64,000 bases of DNA from an uncultured Collinsella sp. (GTDB lineage Bacteria > Actinomycetota > Coriobacteriia > Coriobacteriales > Coriobacteriaceae): assembly GCA_902470815.1 (NCBI GenBank), contig CABRHS010000008.1, positions 25,418 through 89,417 on the forward strand, in the 5' to 3' direction. This document shows positions 35,222-43,165 of this stretch, piece by piece. Below the pieces are notes generated by a model. It was not told the origin of the DNA. It saw only the letters and a program-made list of their open reading frames with translations, and did no database searches. Position numbers and translations under genes: made by a program. The first letter of the stretch is position 1; every line of letters begins with the position of its first letter.

Positions 35222-35809
35222 ATGACCATGACGACGGGCGAGCGCAAGGAGGCCCTCGCGGCCGCGGTGGAGCAGGAGCTCGAGGCCCTTTCGGCTCGGG
35301 GTGTCCGGATGACGGGCAGCGCGTTCTCCCCGGTCCTTTTCGTCAAGGGCGAGCTGAACGGTGACGAGCTGACGGGCGCGGAGCTTTTGTCGGGCGCGGA
35401 CGGAAAGGCGCTGCGCGCTGCGCTCTCCGCCATGGGATGGGAGCCGCAGGACTTCTGCGCCCTCTCGGCCGTCGCCGGAGAGGGCGACCCGGCGGTAGCA
35501 GATGGCCCCCGTGCGGGGGAGCCCCTTGCGGTCGAGGTCTTCCGCGAGGCCGTCGAGGCGCTCGACCCCGAGGCGGTCGTTCTGTTGGACGAGGTCGCCG
35601 CGCAGGCGATGCGCGAGGCGTACGCCGACGCGCTCGCCATCATCGAGGATTTCGATACGGCCATGCTTGGGCCCGGGTTGGTGGCTCCGGTGCTGGGGCG
35701 CAGGGTGCTCGCCCTGGACGGGTTCGAGGCCTCGCTCGGCGATCCGGCGCAAAAGCAGCGCATGTGGGCGTATCTCAAGCAGCTCCCCCCGCTCGGCGCC
35801 CCGTATTAG
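35222..35809 (+). CDS. conserved hypothetical protein, possibly a degenerate uracil-DNA-glycosylase-like fold
   Basis: The protein has 195 residues from ATG 35222 (GGTGGG upstream). A TAGAAT box at about 35178 argues against the longer frame. The order of segments SPVLFVKGELNGDELTG, LLSGADGKALRAALSAMGW, PLAVEVFREAVEALDPEAVVLLDEVAAQAM and APVLGRRVLAL parallels family-4 uracil-DNA glycosylases, from the phosphate loop to the iv-x-lG strand. The catalytic motifs and Fe-S cysteines are absent. It would therefore be a catalytically dead relative; this is inference. It sits directly upstream of the NAD operon promoter. Confidence 0.7.
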   Translation: MTMTTGERKEALAAAVEQELEALSARGVRMTGSAFSPVLFVKGELNGDELTGAELLSGADGKALRAALSAMGWEPQDFCALSAVAGEGDPAVADGPRAGEPLAVEVFREAVEALDPEAVVLLDEVAAQAMREAYADALAIIEDFDTAMLGPGLVAPVLGRRVLALDGFEASLGDPAQKQRMWAYLKQLPPLGAPY

Positions 35810-35832
35810 GAGGTTCGGTGCCCCGCGCGCAT

Positions 35833-35877
35833 TGTCTTGTCAGCTGTCTTGTCAGTGGCGCGCGGCAGTGCCATACT
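35833..35877 (+). promoter_or_regulatory. nadA promoter with a 12-bp tandem repeat (probable NiaR site)
   Basis: TGTCTTGTCAGC (35833-35844) is repeated as TGTCTTGTCAGT (35845-35856). The second copy supplies the -35 TTGTCA (35849-35854), 17 bp before CATACT (35872-35877). The operon ends with a NiaR-type repressor gene, so this is its most likely operator. Confidence 0.7.
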
Positions 35878-35912
35878 TCTTCCAGCTCAATTCGACAAGG
35901 CTGGAGGAAGCC

Positions 35913-36860
35913 ATGGCCCAGACGACGACGGTCGATGCGCCCGTGCGCGAGCGCATCGAGGAGCTCAAGGCCGAGCGCGATGCGGTGATCCTCGCGCACT
36001 ATTATGTGGAGCCCGAGGTCCAGGCGGTCGCAGATTACGTGGGCGACTCGTTTTACCTGGCAAAACTCGCGAAAACCCTGCCCCAGCGGACCATCGTCCT
36101 GTGCGGTGTCGAGTTCATGGGGGAGAGCGCGAAGCTGCTCAATCGCGACAAGACGGTCCTCTTGCCCGAGCCGGCGGCGGACTGCCCGATGGCGCACATG
36201 GTCAAGCGGTCCACGATCGACGCGGCCCGCGCCGAATACGGCGACGACCTGGCGGTCGCCTGCTACGTGAATTCCACGGTTGAGGTGAAGAGCTGGAGCG
36301 ACGTGTGCGTGACCTCGTCCAACGCGGTCAAGATCGTGCGCGAGCTGCCGCAGCGGCACGTCCTGTTCATCCCTGACCGCAACCTGGGACGCTTCGTCGC
36401 GGAGCGGGTTCCCGAGAAACACGTCATCCTCAACGACGGCTGCTGCCCGCGCCATGAGGCGATCTCCCTCGATGAACTGCTCACCCTGAAGTCCGAGCAT
36501 CCGCGGGCAAAGGTCCTCGCGCACCCCGAATGCACCGAGGCGATTCTCGCCGAGGCCGATTACATCGGCTCCACCGCCGAAATCATCGCGTATGCCGAGG
36601 CGGACGATTCCCTCGAGTTCATCATCGTGACGGTGCGCGGCGTCATCTACGAGCTCGAGCGCCGGTGCGCCGCCGCCGGCAAGCGCTTCTTCTTCACCTC
36701 GACGCCCCCCACCTGTTCTGACATGGACGGGGTCACGCTCGGGAAGCTCATCTCCTGCCTGGAGACGGGCGAGGGCTCGGTGGAGATCTCCGTTGACGAG
36801 GACGCGGCGGCGCGGGCGCAGCTCACGCTCGACCGCATGCTGGAGTATGCGGCCCGCTAG
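35913..36860 (+). CDS. nadA: quinolinate synthase
   Basis: The protein has 315 residues. ATG 35913 follows GGAGGAAG. Signatures are LAHYYVEPEVQAVADYVGDSFYLAK, VEFMGESAKLL, AHPECT and TSTPPTCSDM. Conserved cysteines for the labile 4Fe-4S cluster are in VLCGVEF, NDGCCPR or CYVN and TPPTCSDM. It condenses iminoaspartate from NadB with dihydroxyacetone phosphate to quinolinate. It is the first gene of nadA-nadB-nadC-niaR; the cluster is oxygen-sensitive, in keeping with an anaerobe. Confidence 0.96.
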   Translation: MAQTTTVDAPVRERIEELKAERDAVILAHYYVEPEVQAVADYVGDSFYLAKLAKTLPQRTIVLCGVEFMGESAKLLNRDKTVLLPEPAADCPMAHMVKRSTIDAARAEYGDDLAVACYVNSTVEVKSWSDVCVTSSNAVKIVRELPQRHVLFIPDRNLGRFVAERVPEKHVILNDGCCPRHEAISLDELLTLKSEHPRAKVLAHPECTEAILAEADYIGSTAEIIAYAEADDSLEFIIVTVRGVIYELERRCAAAGKRFFFTSTPPTCSDMDGVTLGKLISCLETGEGSVEISVDEDAAARAQLTLDRMLEYAAR

Positions 36861-36902
36861 GCGCGGGGCGTAATGACCGCCCTATTTGAAAGGGGCTGCT
36901 CG

Positions 36903-38291
36903 ATGAAGGTTGGAACTACCGGCATGACGTGCGACGTGGTGATAGCCGGCTGCGGCGTCGCCGGGTTGTACGCGGCGCTCAACCTGCCCGAGGACATGCG
37001 CGTGATCATGCTCTCCAAGGGCGATATCGCGGAATGCGATTCGATGCTGGCGCAGGGCGGCGTGTGCGTGCTGCCCGCCGCCGAGGATTACGATGCGTTC
37101 TTCGAGGACACCATACGCGCGGGCCACTACGAGAACCGCCGCGAAAGCGTGGACATCATGATCCGCTCGTCGCGCTCGGTGATTAACGACCTGATCGCGT
37201 TGGGCGCGAGGTTCGAGCGCGAGGAGGACGGCTCTCTGGCGTTCACGCGCGAGGGCGCGCATTCCCGCCCGCGGATCCTGTTCCACGCCGACGTGACGGG
37301 CAAGGAGATCACCGAGACCCTCCTGGCCGCGGTGCGCAGGCTTCCCAACGTGACCATTCTCGAGCACGTCGCCGCCATCGACCTGGTGGTCGACGAGGAG
37401 CTGTGCGCATGCGCGGACGGCTCTCGGACGTGTCGCGGCCTCGTCGCCGTGGAGGTCACGGAGGCGGCGTCGAGCGCGACCGTCGAGGAGCTGCGCGGCG
37501 AAGGCGCCGCCGATGCGCCCGTCTCCCGTCCCGAGGGGGTGGGGGAGCCCTTTGAGATTCGTGCCGCGAACACGCTGCTCGCCACCGGCGGCATTGGCGG
37601 CATCTACCAGCACTCGACGAACTTCCCACAGCTCACGGGTGATGCATGTTTTCTCGCGAACGAGTACGGGGTGACGCAGGAGCATCTCGATTACGTGCAG
37701 ATCCACCCGACGGGCCTGTATTCGCGCAAGCCCGGCAGGACCTTCCTCATCTCGGAGAGTTGCCGCGGGGAGGGCGCCATCCTGCTCAACCAGGCCAAGG
37801 AGCGCTTCACCGACGAGCTGCAGCCGCGGGACGTGGTTGCCCGCGCCATTCAGGACGAGATGCGCGATGAGGGCGCCGAGTACGAGTGGCTGAGCTTCGC
37901 CCCCGTCGACCCCGAGGTCGTGCGCACGCACTTCGCCAACATCCGGGCGCATTGCCTGGAGGAGGGGCACGATATTCTGAGCGAGCCGATTCCCGTCGTT
38001 CCCACGCAGCACTACTTCATGGGCGGCGTGCGAGTCGACCGCGATTCCGCCACCACGATGCCGTGTCTTTACGCCGCCGGCGAGACCGCCTGCAACGGCG
38101 TGCACGGCAGGAACCGCCTTGCGAGCAACTCCCTGCTCGAGGCCCTTGTGTTCGCCCGCAGGGCCGCATGGCGCATGGCGACGGGGAAGAGCCTGCCGGT
38201 GGAGGACTCCGGCGAGCCCGCGCTTGACGGCGCGCATAGGCGCCTCTCGACCGACGTCTCGCTCAACATCGACGCGCTTCTCGGCGCGTAG
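36903..38291 (+). CDS. nadB: L-aspartate oxidase
   Basis: The protein has 462 residues. ATG 36903 has GAAAGGGG at good distance; ATG 36873 does not. The FAD-binding start is CDVVIAGCGVAGLYAAL, followed by the succinate-dehydrogenase-like active site THYFMGGV (PTQHYFMGGVRVD), EGAILLNQ and HGRNRLASNSLLEALVF. It oxidises aspartate to iminoaspartate, in an anaerobe probably with fumarate as acceptor. An Ala/Glu-rich insertion at about residues 160-215 is not typical of E. coli NadB. The longer antisense frame is a shadow. Confidence 0.94.
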   Translation: MKVGTTGMTCDVVIAGCGVAGLYAALNLPEDMRVIMLSKGDIAECDSMLAQGGVCVLPAAEDYDAFFEDTIRAGHYENRRESVDIMIRSSRSVINDLIALGARFEREEDGSLAFTREGAHSRPRILFHADVTGKEITETLLAAVRRLPNVTILEHVAAIDLVVDEELCACADGSRTCRGLVAVEVTEAASSATVEELRGEGAADAPVSRPEGVGEPFEIRAANTLLATGGIGGIYQHSTNFPQLTGDACFLANEYGVTQEHLDYVQIHPTGLYSRKPGRTFLISESCRGEGAILLNQAKERFTDELQPRDVVARAIQDEMRDEGAEYEWLSFAPVDPEVVRTHFANIRAHCLEEGHDILSEPIPVVPTQHYFMGGVRVDRDSATTMPCLYAAGETACNGVHGRNRLASNSLLEALVFARRAAWRMATGKSLPVEDSGEPALDGAHRRLSTDVSLNIDALLGA

Positions 38292-38397
38292 CCGGGGCCG
38301 GGGTGCCGGGCATGGCATTCCGGCGCCACCCGCGAGCCGCGCGCCCGCATGCCCGATCGGCCCGTTATCCACGGCGGGCCCATGAAAGGAGCTTCGC

Positions 38398-39249
38398 ATG
38401 AATCCCATCACCATGAACCTCGTCGCGGACGACATCATCCGCTTCGCCCTGCGCGAGGACATGAACGCCGGCGACCTCTCGACCGAATCCGTCTGCCCCG
38501 CCCCGCGCGAGGCGAGGGTGCAGCTCATCGCCAAGGGTGAGGGCGTGATCGCCGGCCTGGATGTGTTCGCGCGGACGTTCGCCCTGCTGGATCCGGCAAC
38601 CACGTTCGACGCCCTCGTGAGCGAGGGGGACGAGGTCGCCCCGGGACAGCTCCTCGGCACCGTCCGGGGCGATGCACGCGTCCTGCTCTCGGGCGAGCGC
38701 GTCGCCCTGAACTTCCTGCAGCGCATGAGCGGGATCGCCACGTACACGCGCCGCATGGCCCGCGCCCTCGAGGGGACGTCGACCGTGTTGGTCGATACGC
38801 GCAAGACCACGCCCTGCCTGCGCATCTTCGAGAAGGCCGCCGTTGAGGTGGGTGGCGGGCGCAACCATCGCTACAACCTCTCGCAGGCCGTCATGCTCAA
38901 GGACAACCATATCGACGCCGCCGGCGGTATCGCCGCCGCCGTCGCCGGTGCCCGCAGGCACGCCCCGTTCGTCTGCACCGTAGAGGTCGAGTGCGAGGAC
39001 CTGGGCATGGTCCGGGAGGCGATCGATGCCGGCGCCGACATCATCATGCTCGACAACATGGACCGCGAGCAGATCCGCGAGGCGGTCGCGCTGATCGACG
39101 GCCGCGCCAAGGTCGAGGTCTCGGGCAACGTGGGCGTGGACAACATCCGAGGGCTGGCGGACCTCGGCGTGGACATCATCTCCTCGGGTGCCCTGACGCA
39201 TTCCGCGCCCATCCTCGATCTGTCCCTCAAGCATCTGGAGCTTCTGTAG
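38398..39249 (+). CDS. nadC: nicotinate-nucleotide pyrophosphorylase (quinolinate phosphoribosyltransferase)
   Basis: The protein has 283 residues. The RBS GAAAGGAG lies upstream. Motifs are ALREDMNAGDLSTES, LNFLQRMSGIAT, DTRKTTPCLR, VGGGRNHRYNLSQAVMLKDNHI and VEVECEDL. It converts quinolinate and PRPP to NaMN. The gap of 106 bp after nadB has no terminator, so it is co-transcribed. Confidence 0.96.
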   Translation: MNPITMNLVADDIIRFALREDMNAGDLSTESVCPAPREARVQLIAKGEGVIAGLDVFARTFALLDPATTFDALVSEGDEVAPGQLLGTVRGDARVLLSGERVALNFLQRMSGIATYTRRMARALEGTSTVLVDTRKTTPCLRIFEKAAVEVGGGRNHRYNLSQAVMLKDNHIDAAGGIAAAVAGARRHAPFVCTVEVECEDLGMVREAIDAGADIIMLDNMDREQIREAVALIDGRAKVEVSGNVGVDNIRGLADLGVDIISSGALTHSAPILDLSLKHLELL

Positions 39250-39260
39250 GGGGTGCTGAG

Positions 39261-39815
39261 ATGCCGTTGATGGGATACGAGCGCCGGGATGCGATCCTGG
39301 GCCGTCTGAGGGGCGCCTGCTCGCCGGTGAGCGGCACCGCGCTGGCCGATGCGGCCGGCGTGAGCCGTCAAGTGATCGTGCAGGATATCGCCCTCCTGCG
39401 CGCGGACGGGCATGACATCGTCGCCACCAACCGGGGGTATGTGCTGCGCGAGGGCGCGTCGGCCCCCTCCGTGCCGACGAGGCTCATCAAGGTGCACCAT
39501 ACCGTCGAGCAGCTCGAGGACGAGCTCCAGACCATCGTCGACATGGGCGGCACCGTTCAGAGCGTGATGGTGAACCATCGCGCCTACGGCAAGATCACCG
39601 CCAACCTGGATATCCGGAGCCGCACTGGAATCGCGCGCTACCTGGAGGACATCCGCACCGGCAAGAGCACGCCGCTCATGACGGTGACGGGCGGCTATCA
39701 CTTCCACCGCATCTCCGCCGACACGGAGGAGTCGCTCGATGCCATCGAGCAGGCGCTGGCGGTCAAGGGGTTCCTCGCCGAGGTCCTGCCCTATGAGCAC
39801 GGGCTCGACGAATAG
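39261..39815 (+). CDS. niaR: NiaR-type niacin-responsive repressor (HTH_11 plus 3H domain)
   Basis: The protein has 184 residues. ATG 39261 is 11 bp after nadC. The N-terminal winged HTH is RRDAILGRLRGACSPVSGTALADAAGVSRQVIVQDIALLRADG. The 3H domain carries the expected histidines in VHHTVEQLEDEL, VNHRAYGKI and GGYHFHRI, a nickel/nicotinate site in YrxA/NiaR proteins. It should repress nadA-niaR when nicotinate is plentiful. The 12-bp repeat at the nadA promoter is the candidate operator. It converges on the next GntR gene with 16 bp between. Confidence 0.92.
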   Translation: MPLMGYERRDAILGRLRGACSPVSGTALADAAGVSRQVIVQDIALLRADGHDIVATNRGYVLREGASAPSVPTRLIKVHHTVEQLEDELQTIVDMGGTVQSVMVNHRAYGKITANLDIRSRTGIARYLEDIRTGKSTPLMTVTGGYHFHRISADTEESLDAIEQALAVKGFLAEVLPYEHGLDE

Positions 39816-39831
39816 CCCTGTGCCCTGCGGT

Positions 39832-40554
39832 CTATCCGATGGGCTCGATGTACTTCGCCCGGTCGGTGCGCTGGACGCGTTTTGAGACGTGCAGCGGCTC
39901 GCCCTCGGCGTCGTGGACGTAGTCGGTGATGAGCATGAGCGCCGTATCGCGGGGGACGTCGAGAAGGAACGCCTCGTTCTGCTTGGCGAAGCACACCTCG
40001 AAGGACTTGTGCCCCTGGCCCGGCGCGCGATGGAACTTCTCCTGGAGCAGCTTGTAGAGAGAGCCGTCGAGGTCCTCATCGATGAGCGACGAGAACTCGG
40101 GCATGAGGTACGTGGTCTCGAGGCAGAGCGGGGCGTCGTCGAGATACCGCATGCGCACGAGCTTCACCAAGGGGGAGCCCGGTTCCATATCGAAGAACTT
40201 GGCGATCGCGCCCGCGGCGCGCGCCATGCAGGCGTCGACGGTGCGCGTCGCCGCCTTGCCGCCGCTGTGCTCCATCAGCATGGTGTAGCTCGAGAACGAG
40301 AGGTCCTCGCCGCGTGCTGCGGTCCTGTGGGTCACGAACGCGCCCCGGCCGCGCTGCGTCGCTATAAGGCCCTCGTCGGCGAGCACCTTGAGCGCGTGCC
40401 GGACGGTGCTGCGCGAATAGCCGGTGTCCGTCATGAGCTCAGACTCCGAGGGGAGCTTGGCGCCGCGCTCGTAGGCGCCGCTGATGATGCGGCCTCGGAT
40501 GGCGGCGGCGAGCTGCGTGTAGAGCGGCCCCGTCGCGGTGTTGCGGATCTCCAT
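39832..40554 (-). CDS. GntR/HutC-family regulator of the second SIS unit
   Basis: The protein has 240 residues from ATG 40554 (GGAGG upstream). GntR HTH: YERGAKLPSESELMTDTGYSRSTVRHALKVLADEGLIATQRGRGAFV, residues about 28-75. The C-terminal UTRA domain includes LVKLVRMRYLDDAPLCLETTYLMPEFS. It is divergent from the SIS gene at 40780, and the shared 225-bp region contains three ACTTGTAT-like elements. It therefore probably controls that gene. Confidence 0.92.
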   Translation of the reverse strand: MEIRNTATGPLYTQLAAAIRGRIISGAYERGAKLPSESELMTDTGYSRSTVRHALKVLADEGLIATQRGRGAFVTHRTAARGEDLSFSSYTMLMEHSGGKAATRTVDACMARAAGAIAKFFDMEPGSPLVKLVRMRYLDDAPLCLETTYLMPEFSSLIDEDLDGSLYKLLQEKFHRAPGQGHKSFEVCFAKQNEAFLLDVPRDTALMLITDYVHDAEGEPLHVSKRVQRTDRAKYIEPIG

Positions 40555-40582
40555 GTTCGCCTCCGGAATGCGCATTGGCACA

Positions 40583-40742
40583 ACTTGTATGCAACTAATC
40601 ATAAATTAGAAACAAATTAGATAGAGGAATTCATCTCTGATGGCGATATATCGGTCGAAATATACCGTTCACAGCCCAATACCAACCGATCGCCGAGCGT
40701 CAAGCTCGTGCATCTCGGCTTAAACTTATATCTAACTTGTAT
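40583..40742. promoter_or_regulatory. ACTTGTAT half-sites between GntR and the SIS gene
   Basis: ACTTGTAT occurs at 40583-40590 and 40735-40742, and ACTTATAT at 40724-40731. The last two are 11 bp apart. The surroundings are AT-rich (ATAAATTAGAAACAAATTAG at 40601). The half-site matches the reverse complement of the AATACAAGA repeats upstream of the first PTS operon. Confidence 0.55.
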
Positions 40743-40779
40743 CCGTAATGGCGAGCAGGAGCGGAAAGGACCGGTTGCC

Positions 40780-41772
40780 ATGACCAAACAGGAACAGGTG
40801 AAGGACGTCATCGGGCAGATTCTCGAGAGCAAGAAGGACGCAGGCGGCATCACGCGTGTCGTGTGGGTTGGCGCGGGCGGCTCCAACGGCGGCAACTACC
40901 CGGCGCAGTATTTCATGGAGCACGAGGCGACCAAGGTTGTCTCCGCCAGCTACACGAGCAACGAGTTCGTGCACGCCACCCCGGCGTACGTGAACGAGAA
41001 CACCCTGGTGGTCGCCGTCTCCATGCGCGGCACGCCCGAGACCATCGTTGCCGCCGAGATCGCCCGCGAGCACGGCGCGACCACGATTGGCGTGTATGTG
41101 GACGAGTCCCGCCTCACCGAGGTGTGCGAGTACAAGGTGCGCTACGACAGCCTCGCCGTGGACGAGTCGAACATGGGCCACACCAACTCCGCGGTGGTCA
41201 TGATGCTCGCCATGGAGCTTGTGCAGCAGACGGAGGGCTACGCCGAGTACGACACCGCGATGGCCGCCTTCGATTTGGTCGACCCCATCTATCGGAAGGC
41301 GTTCGATTACTGCCAGCCGCTCGCTGCCGCCTGGGCCGAGCAAAACGCCGACAAGCCCTGCATCAACGTCATGGCGCAGGGGCCGCTGTTCGGCGCGGCG
41401 TACGTCTTTTCCATCTGCAACGTGCAGGAGATGCTGCAGATCGACTCCTGCACCATCAACACCTGCGACTTCTTCCATGGGCCCTTCGAGATCCTGGACA
41501 AGCGCACCTCGCTGTTCCAGCTCATCTCGGTGGGGCGCCAGCGCGCCAACGACGAGCGCGGCATTCGCTTCGTGAACCAATACGGCGGCGAGCGCGTCTA
41601 CCAGCTCGACGCCAAGGAGCTCGGCCTCAACGACATCAAGGACTCGGTGAGCGAGTACTTCAACCACCTGATCTTCTCGCCCATCCTCAACAATGTGTAT
41701 ATGCGCGCACTTTCCGCGGTGACGCACAAGGACTACATGACGCGCCGCTACATGTGGAAGCTCGACTACTAA
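40780..41772 (+). CDS. SIS-domain deglycase, FrlB-like (second unit)
   Basis: The protein has 330 residues. ATG 40780 follows GGAAAGGA. SIS loops are WVGAGGSNGGNYPAQ and AVSMRGTPET. The Glu-x15-His pair is Glu217 and His233 (DFFHG), and the end is RRYMWKLDY, as in the FrlB-like proteins encoded at 26435 and 45918. The predicted activity is splitting of a phosphorylated glycated amine. It stands alone behind its own divergent GntR gene and must receive its substrate from a transporter elsewhere. A terminator follows. Confidence 0.82.
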   Translation: MTKQEQVKDVIGQILESKKDAGGITRVVWVGAGGSNGGNYPAQYFMEHEATKVVSASYTSNEFVHATPAYVNENTLVVAVSMRGTPETIVAAEIAREHGATTIGVYVDESRLTEVCEYKVRYDSLAVDESNMGHTNSAVVMMLAMELVQQTEGYAEYDTAMAAFDLVDPIYRKAFDYCQPLAAAWAEQNADKPCINVMAQGPLFGAAYVFSICNVQEMLQIDSCTINTCDFFHGPFEILDKRTSLFQLISVGRQRANDERGIRFVNQYGGERVYQLDAKELGLNDIKDSVSEYFNHLIFSPILNNVYMRALSAVTHKDYMTRRYMWKLDY

Positions 41773-41805
41773 ATAAGATGCCGGCCGTCGACAAGGGCCG
41801 ACCGG

Positions 41806-41845
41806 AGGGCGCTTCGACGTACGCGTCGGGCGCCCTGTTATTTTG
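41806..41845 (+). terminator. terminator after the second SIS gene
   Basis: The outer stem AGGGCGC/GCGCCCT and inner stem CGACG/CGTCG around TACG are followed by GTTATTTT. Confidence 0.85.
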
Positions 41846-41855
41846 AAAACAGAAA

Positions 41856-41887
41856 CATCTATAACGTGTATGACGTTACTATAGATG
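41856..41887. promoter_or_regulatory. inverted repeat upstream of the EamA transporter gene
   Basis: CATCTATAACGT (41856-41867) faces ACGTTACTATAGATG (41873-41887): 8 outer and 4 inner bp pair, with a 3-nt bulge. The core ATAACGT matches the palindrome upstream of the third GntR gene at 47687. It is a shared-operator candidate. Confidence 0.5.
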
Positions 41888-41946
41888 CAGAAGATGATAG
41901 GCCGTGCGGGGCGGACCTTTCGGATCTCGGGACCAAGGGGTGCGGT

Positions 41947-43005
41947 ATGAAGGCGAACAAGGGATACGCGATGGTGCTCATCGCAGCGCTCATGTGGGGA
42001 AGCATCGGCGTGTTCATCAAAGCGCTCACGGCACTCGGGCTCTCGTCAGCGAGCATCGCCGCCCTGCGATTGCTCGTGGGGGCGGCCATCCTCGTGCCCG
42101 TGCTCATGTTCATGGGCGCCCGCGCCCGCCATGTGCCCGACGGCGAGCCTTCGGGGCCATGGGCGCTGTTTCGCGCCACGCCGCGGTCGCTGTTCTTCTG
42201 CGCCCTCGTCGGCGTGATCGGGTTGGCCTCGGCGAACCTGCTCTATTACCTCTCGATGGGGGAGGTCGGCATGTCGACGGCCTCCGTCTTGCTGTACACC
42301 ATGCCGGTGTTCGGAGTAGTGCTCGGCAGGGTGCTGTACGGGGAGCCGATGAGCGCGAACAAGGTGCTCGCGGTGGCCCTCAACATCACGGGGTGCGTGT
42401 TGGCGGTCACCAACGGGAGCTTTTCTGACATGGCCTTCTCAGCTTTCGGGGTGGGGGCTGGCGTGCTCGCCGGGTTTTTGGGCGCCTTGCTCGCCGTGTT
42501 CAGCAAGGTTGCCACGGAGCGCATGCACCCGCTGGCGGTGACGTTTTACGGGTTCGTCTTCGGCGGTGTGTTCATGGCGGCGATTGGCTTCCCCTGGAGT
42601 GATGTCGCCGCGGCGATGAGCTGGGAGCTTGCAGGGCTCCTTTTTGCGTTTGGCCTCATACCCACGGCGCTCGCCTACATCTTTTACATGAGCGGGCTGT
42701 CGATGGGGCTGGAGGCATCGAAAGTACCCGTAGTCGCGTCCTTCGAGACGGTGGCGACTGTGATGGTCGGCATCTTGCTGTACGGTGAGGCCTCTGGGGC
42801 GATCAAGATCGTCGGCATCTGCCTCGTGCTGCTCTCGATATTTGTGATGAACATGGACTTCGGAAGCGTCGCGTCGAGCAGCACGGTGCGGCTGTGGCGC
42901 GAGTCCATGGCGTTCAACGGCCGTGCCTGGCAGCAGGAGAAGATCGCCGGTTATAACGAGTTCATCAACAGCGGCGATTGGCAAACCTGGATCGCGCCTC
43001 GTTAA
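41947..43005 (+). CDS. EamA/DMT-family transporter
   Basis: The protein has 352 residues from ATG 41947 (AAGGGG upstream). There are about ten membrane helices in two EamA repeats: residues 4-150 (GYAMVLIAALMWGSIGVFIKAL) and 165-305 (SAFGVGAGVLAGFLGALLAVFSK, VPVVASFETVATVMVGILLYGE). The family exports amino acids, purines or other metabolites. A 45-residue hydrophilic tail follows. Its position directly before the PTS genes suggests export of the amine or amino acid left after deglycation; this is inference. Confidence 0.88.
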   Translation: MKANKGYAMVLIAALMWGSIGVFIKALTALGLSSASIAALRLLVGAAILVPVLMFMGARARHVPDGEPSGPWALFRATPRSLFFCALVGVIGLASANLLYYLSMGEVGMSTASVLLYTMPVFGVVLGRVLYGEPMSANKVLAVALNITGCVLAVTNGSFSDMAFSAFGVGAGVLAGFLGALLAVFSKVATERMHPLAVTFYGFVFGGVFMAAIGFPWSDVAAAMSWELAGLLFAFGLIPTALAYIFYMSGLSMGLEASKVPVVASFETVATVMVGILLYGEASGAIKIVGICLVLLSIFVMNMDFGSVASSSTVRLWRESMAFNGRAWQQEKIAGYNEFINSGDWQTWIAPR

Positions 43006-43010
43006 AGGCC

Positions 43011-43076
43011 GGTGAACGGTAGGTCATTATCCGATTTCCGACAGGTGAACGGTAGATTTCGAACCACGAACGGCAA
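43011..43076 (+). repeat. degenerate GGTGAACGGTAG repeats
   Basis: GGTGAACGGTAG occurs at 43011-43022 and 43044-43055. A weaker CACGAACGGCAA is at 43065-43076. They lie between the EamA gene and the PTS genes, upstream of a TATAAT box (43135-43140). Function is unknown. Confidence 0.5.
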
Positions 43077-43165
43077 AAAACGACCACTTTGTACCGCCTA
43101 TGCTATTTATGCCCCCCAAAACATGTGAGACATCTATAATGACCATAACGACTTAAGGAGGAGTG

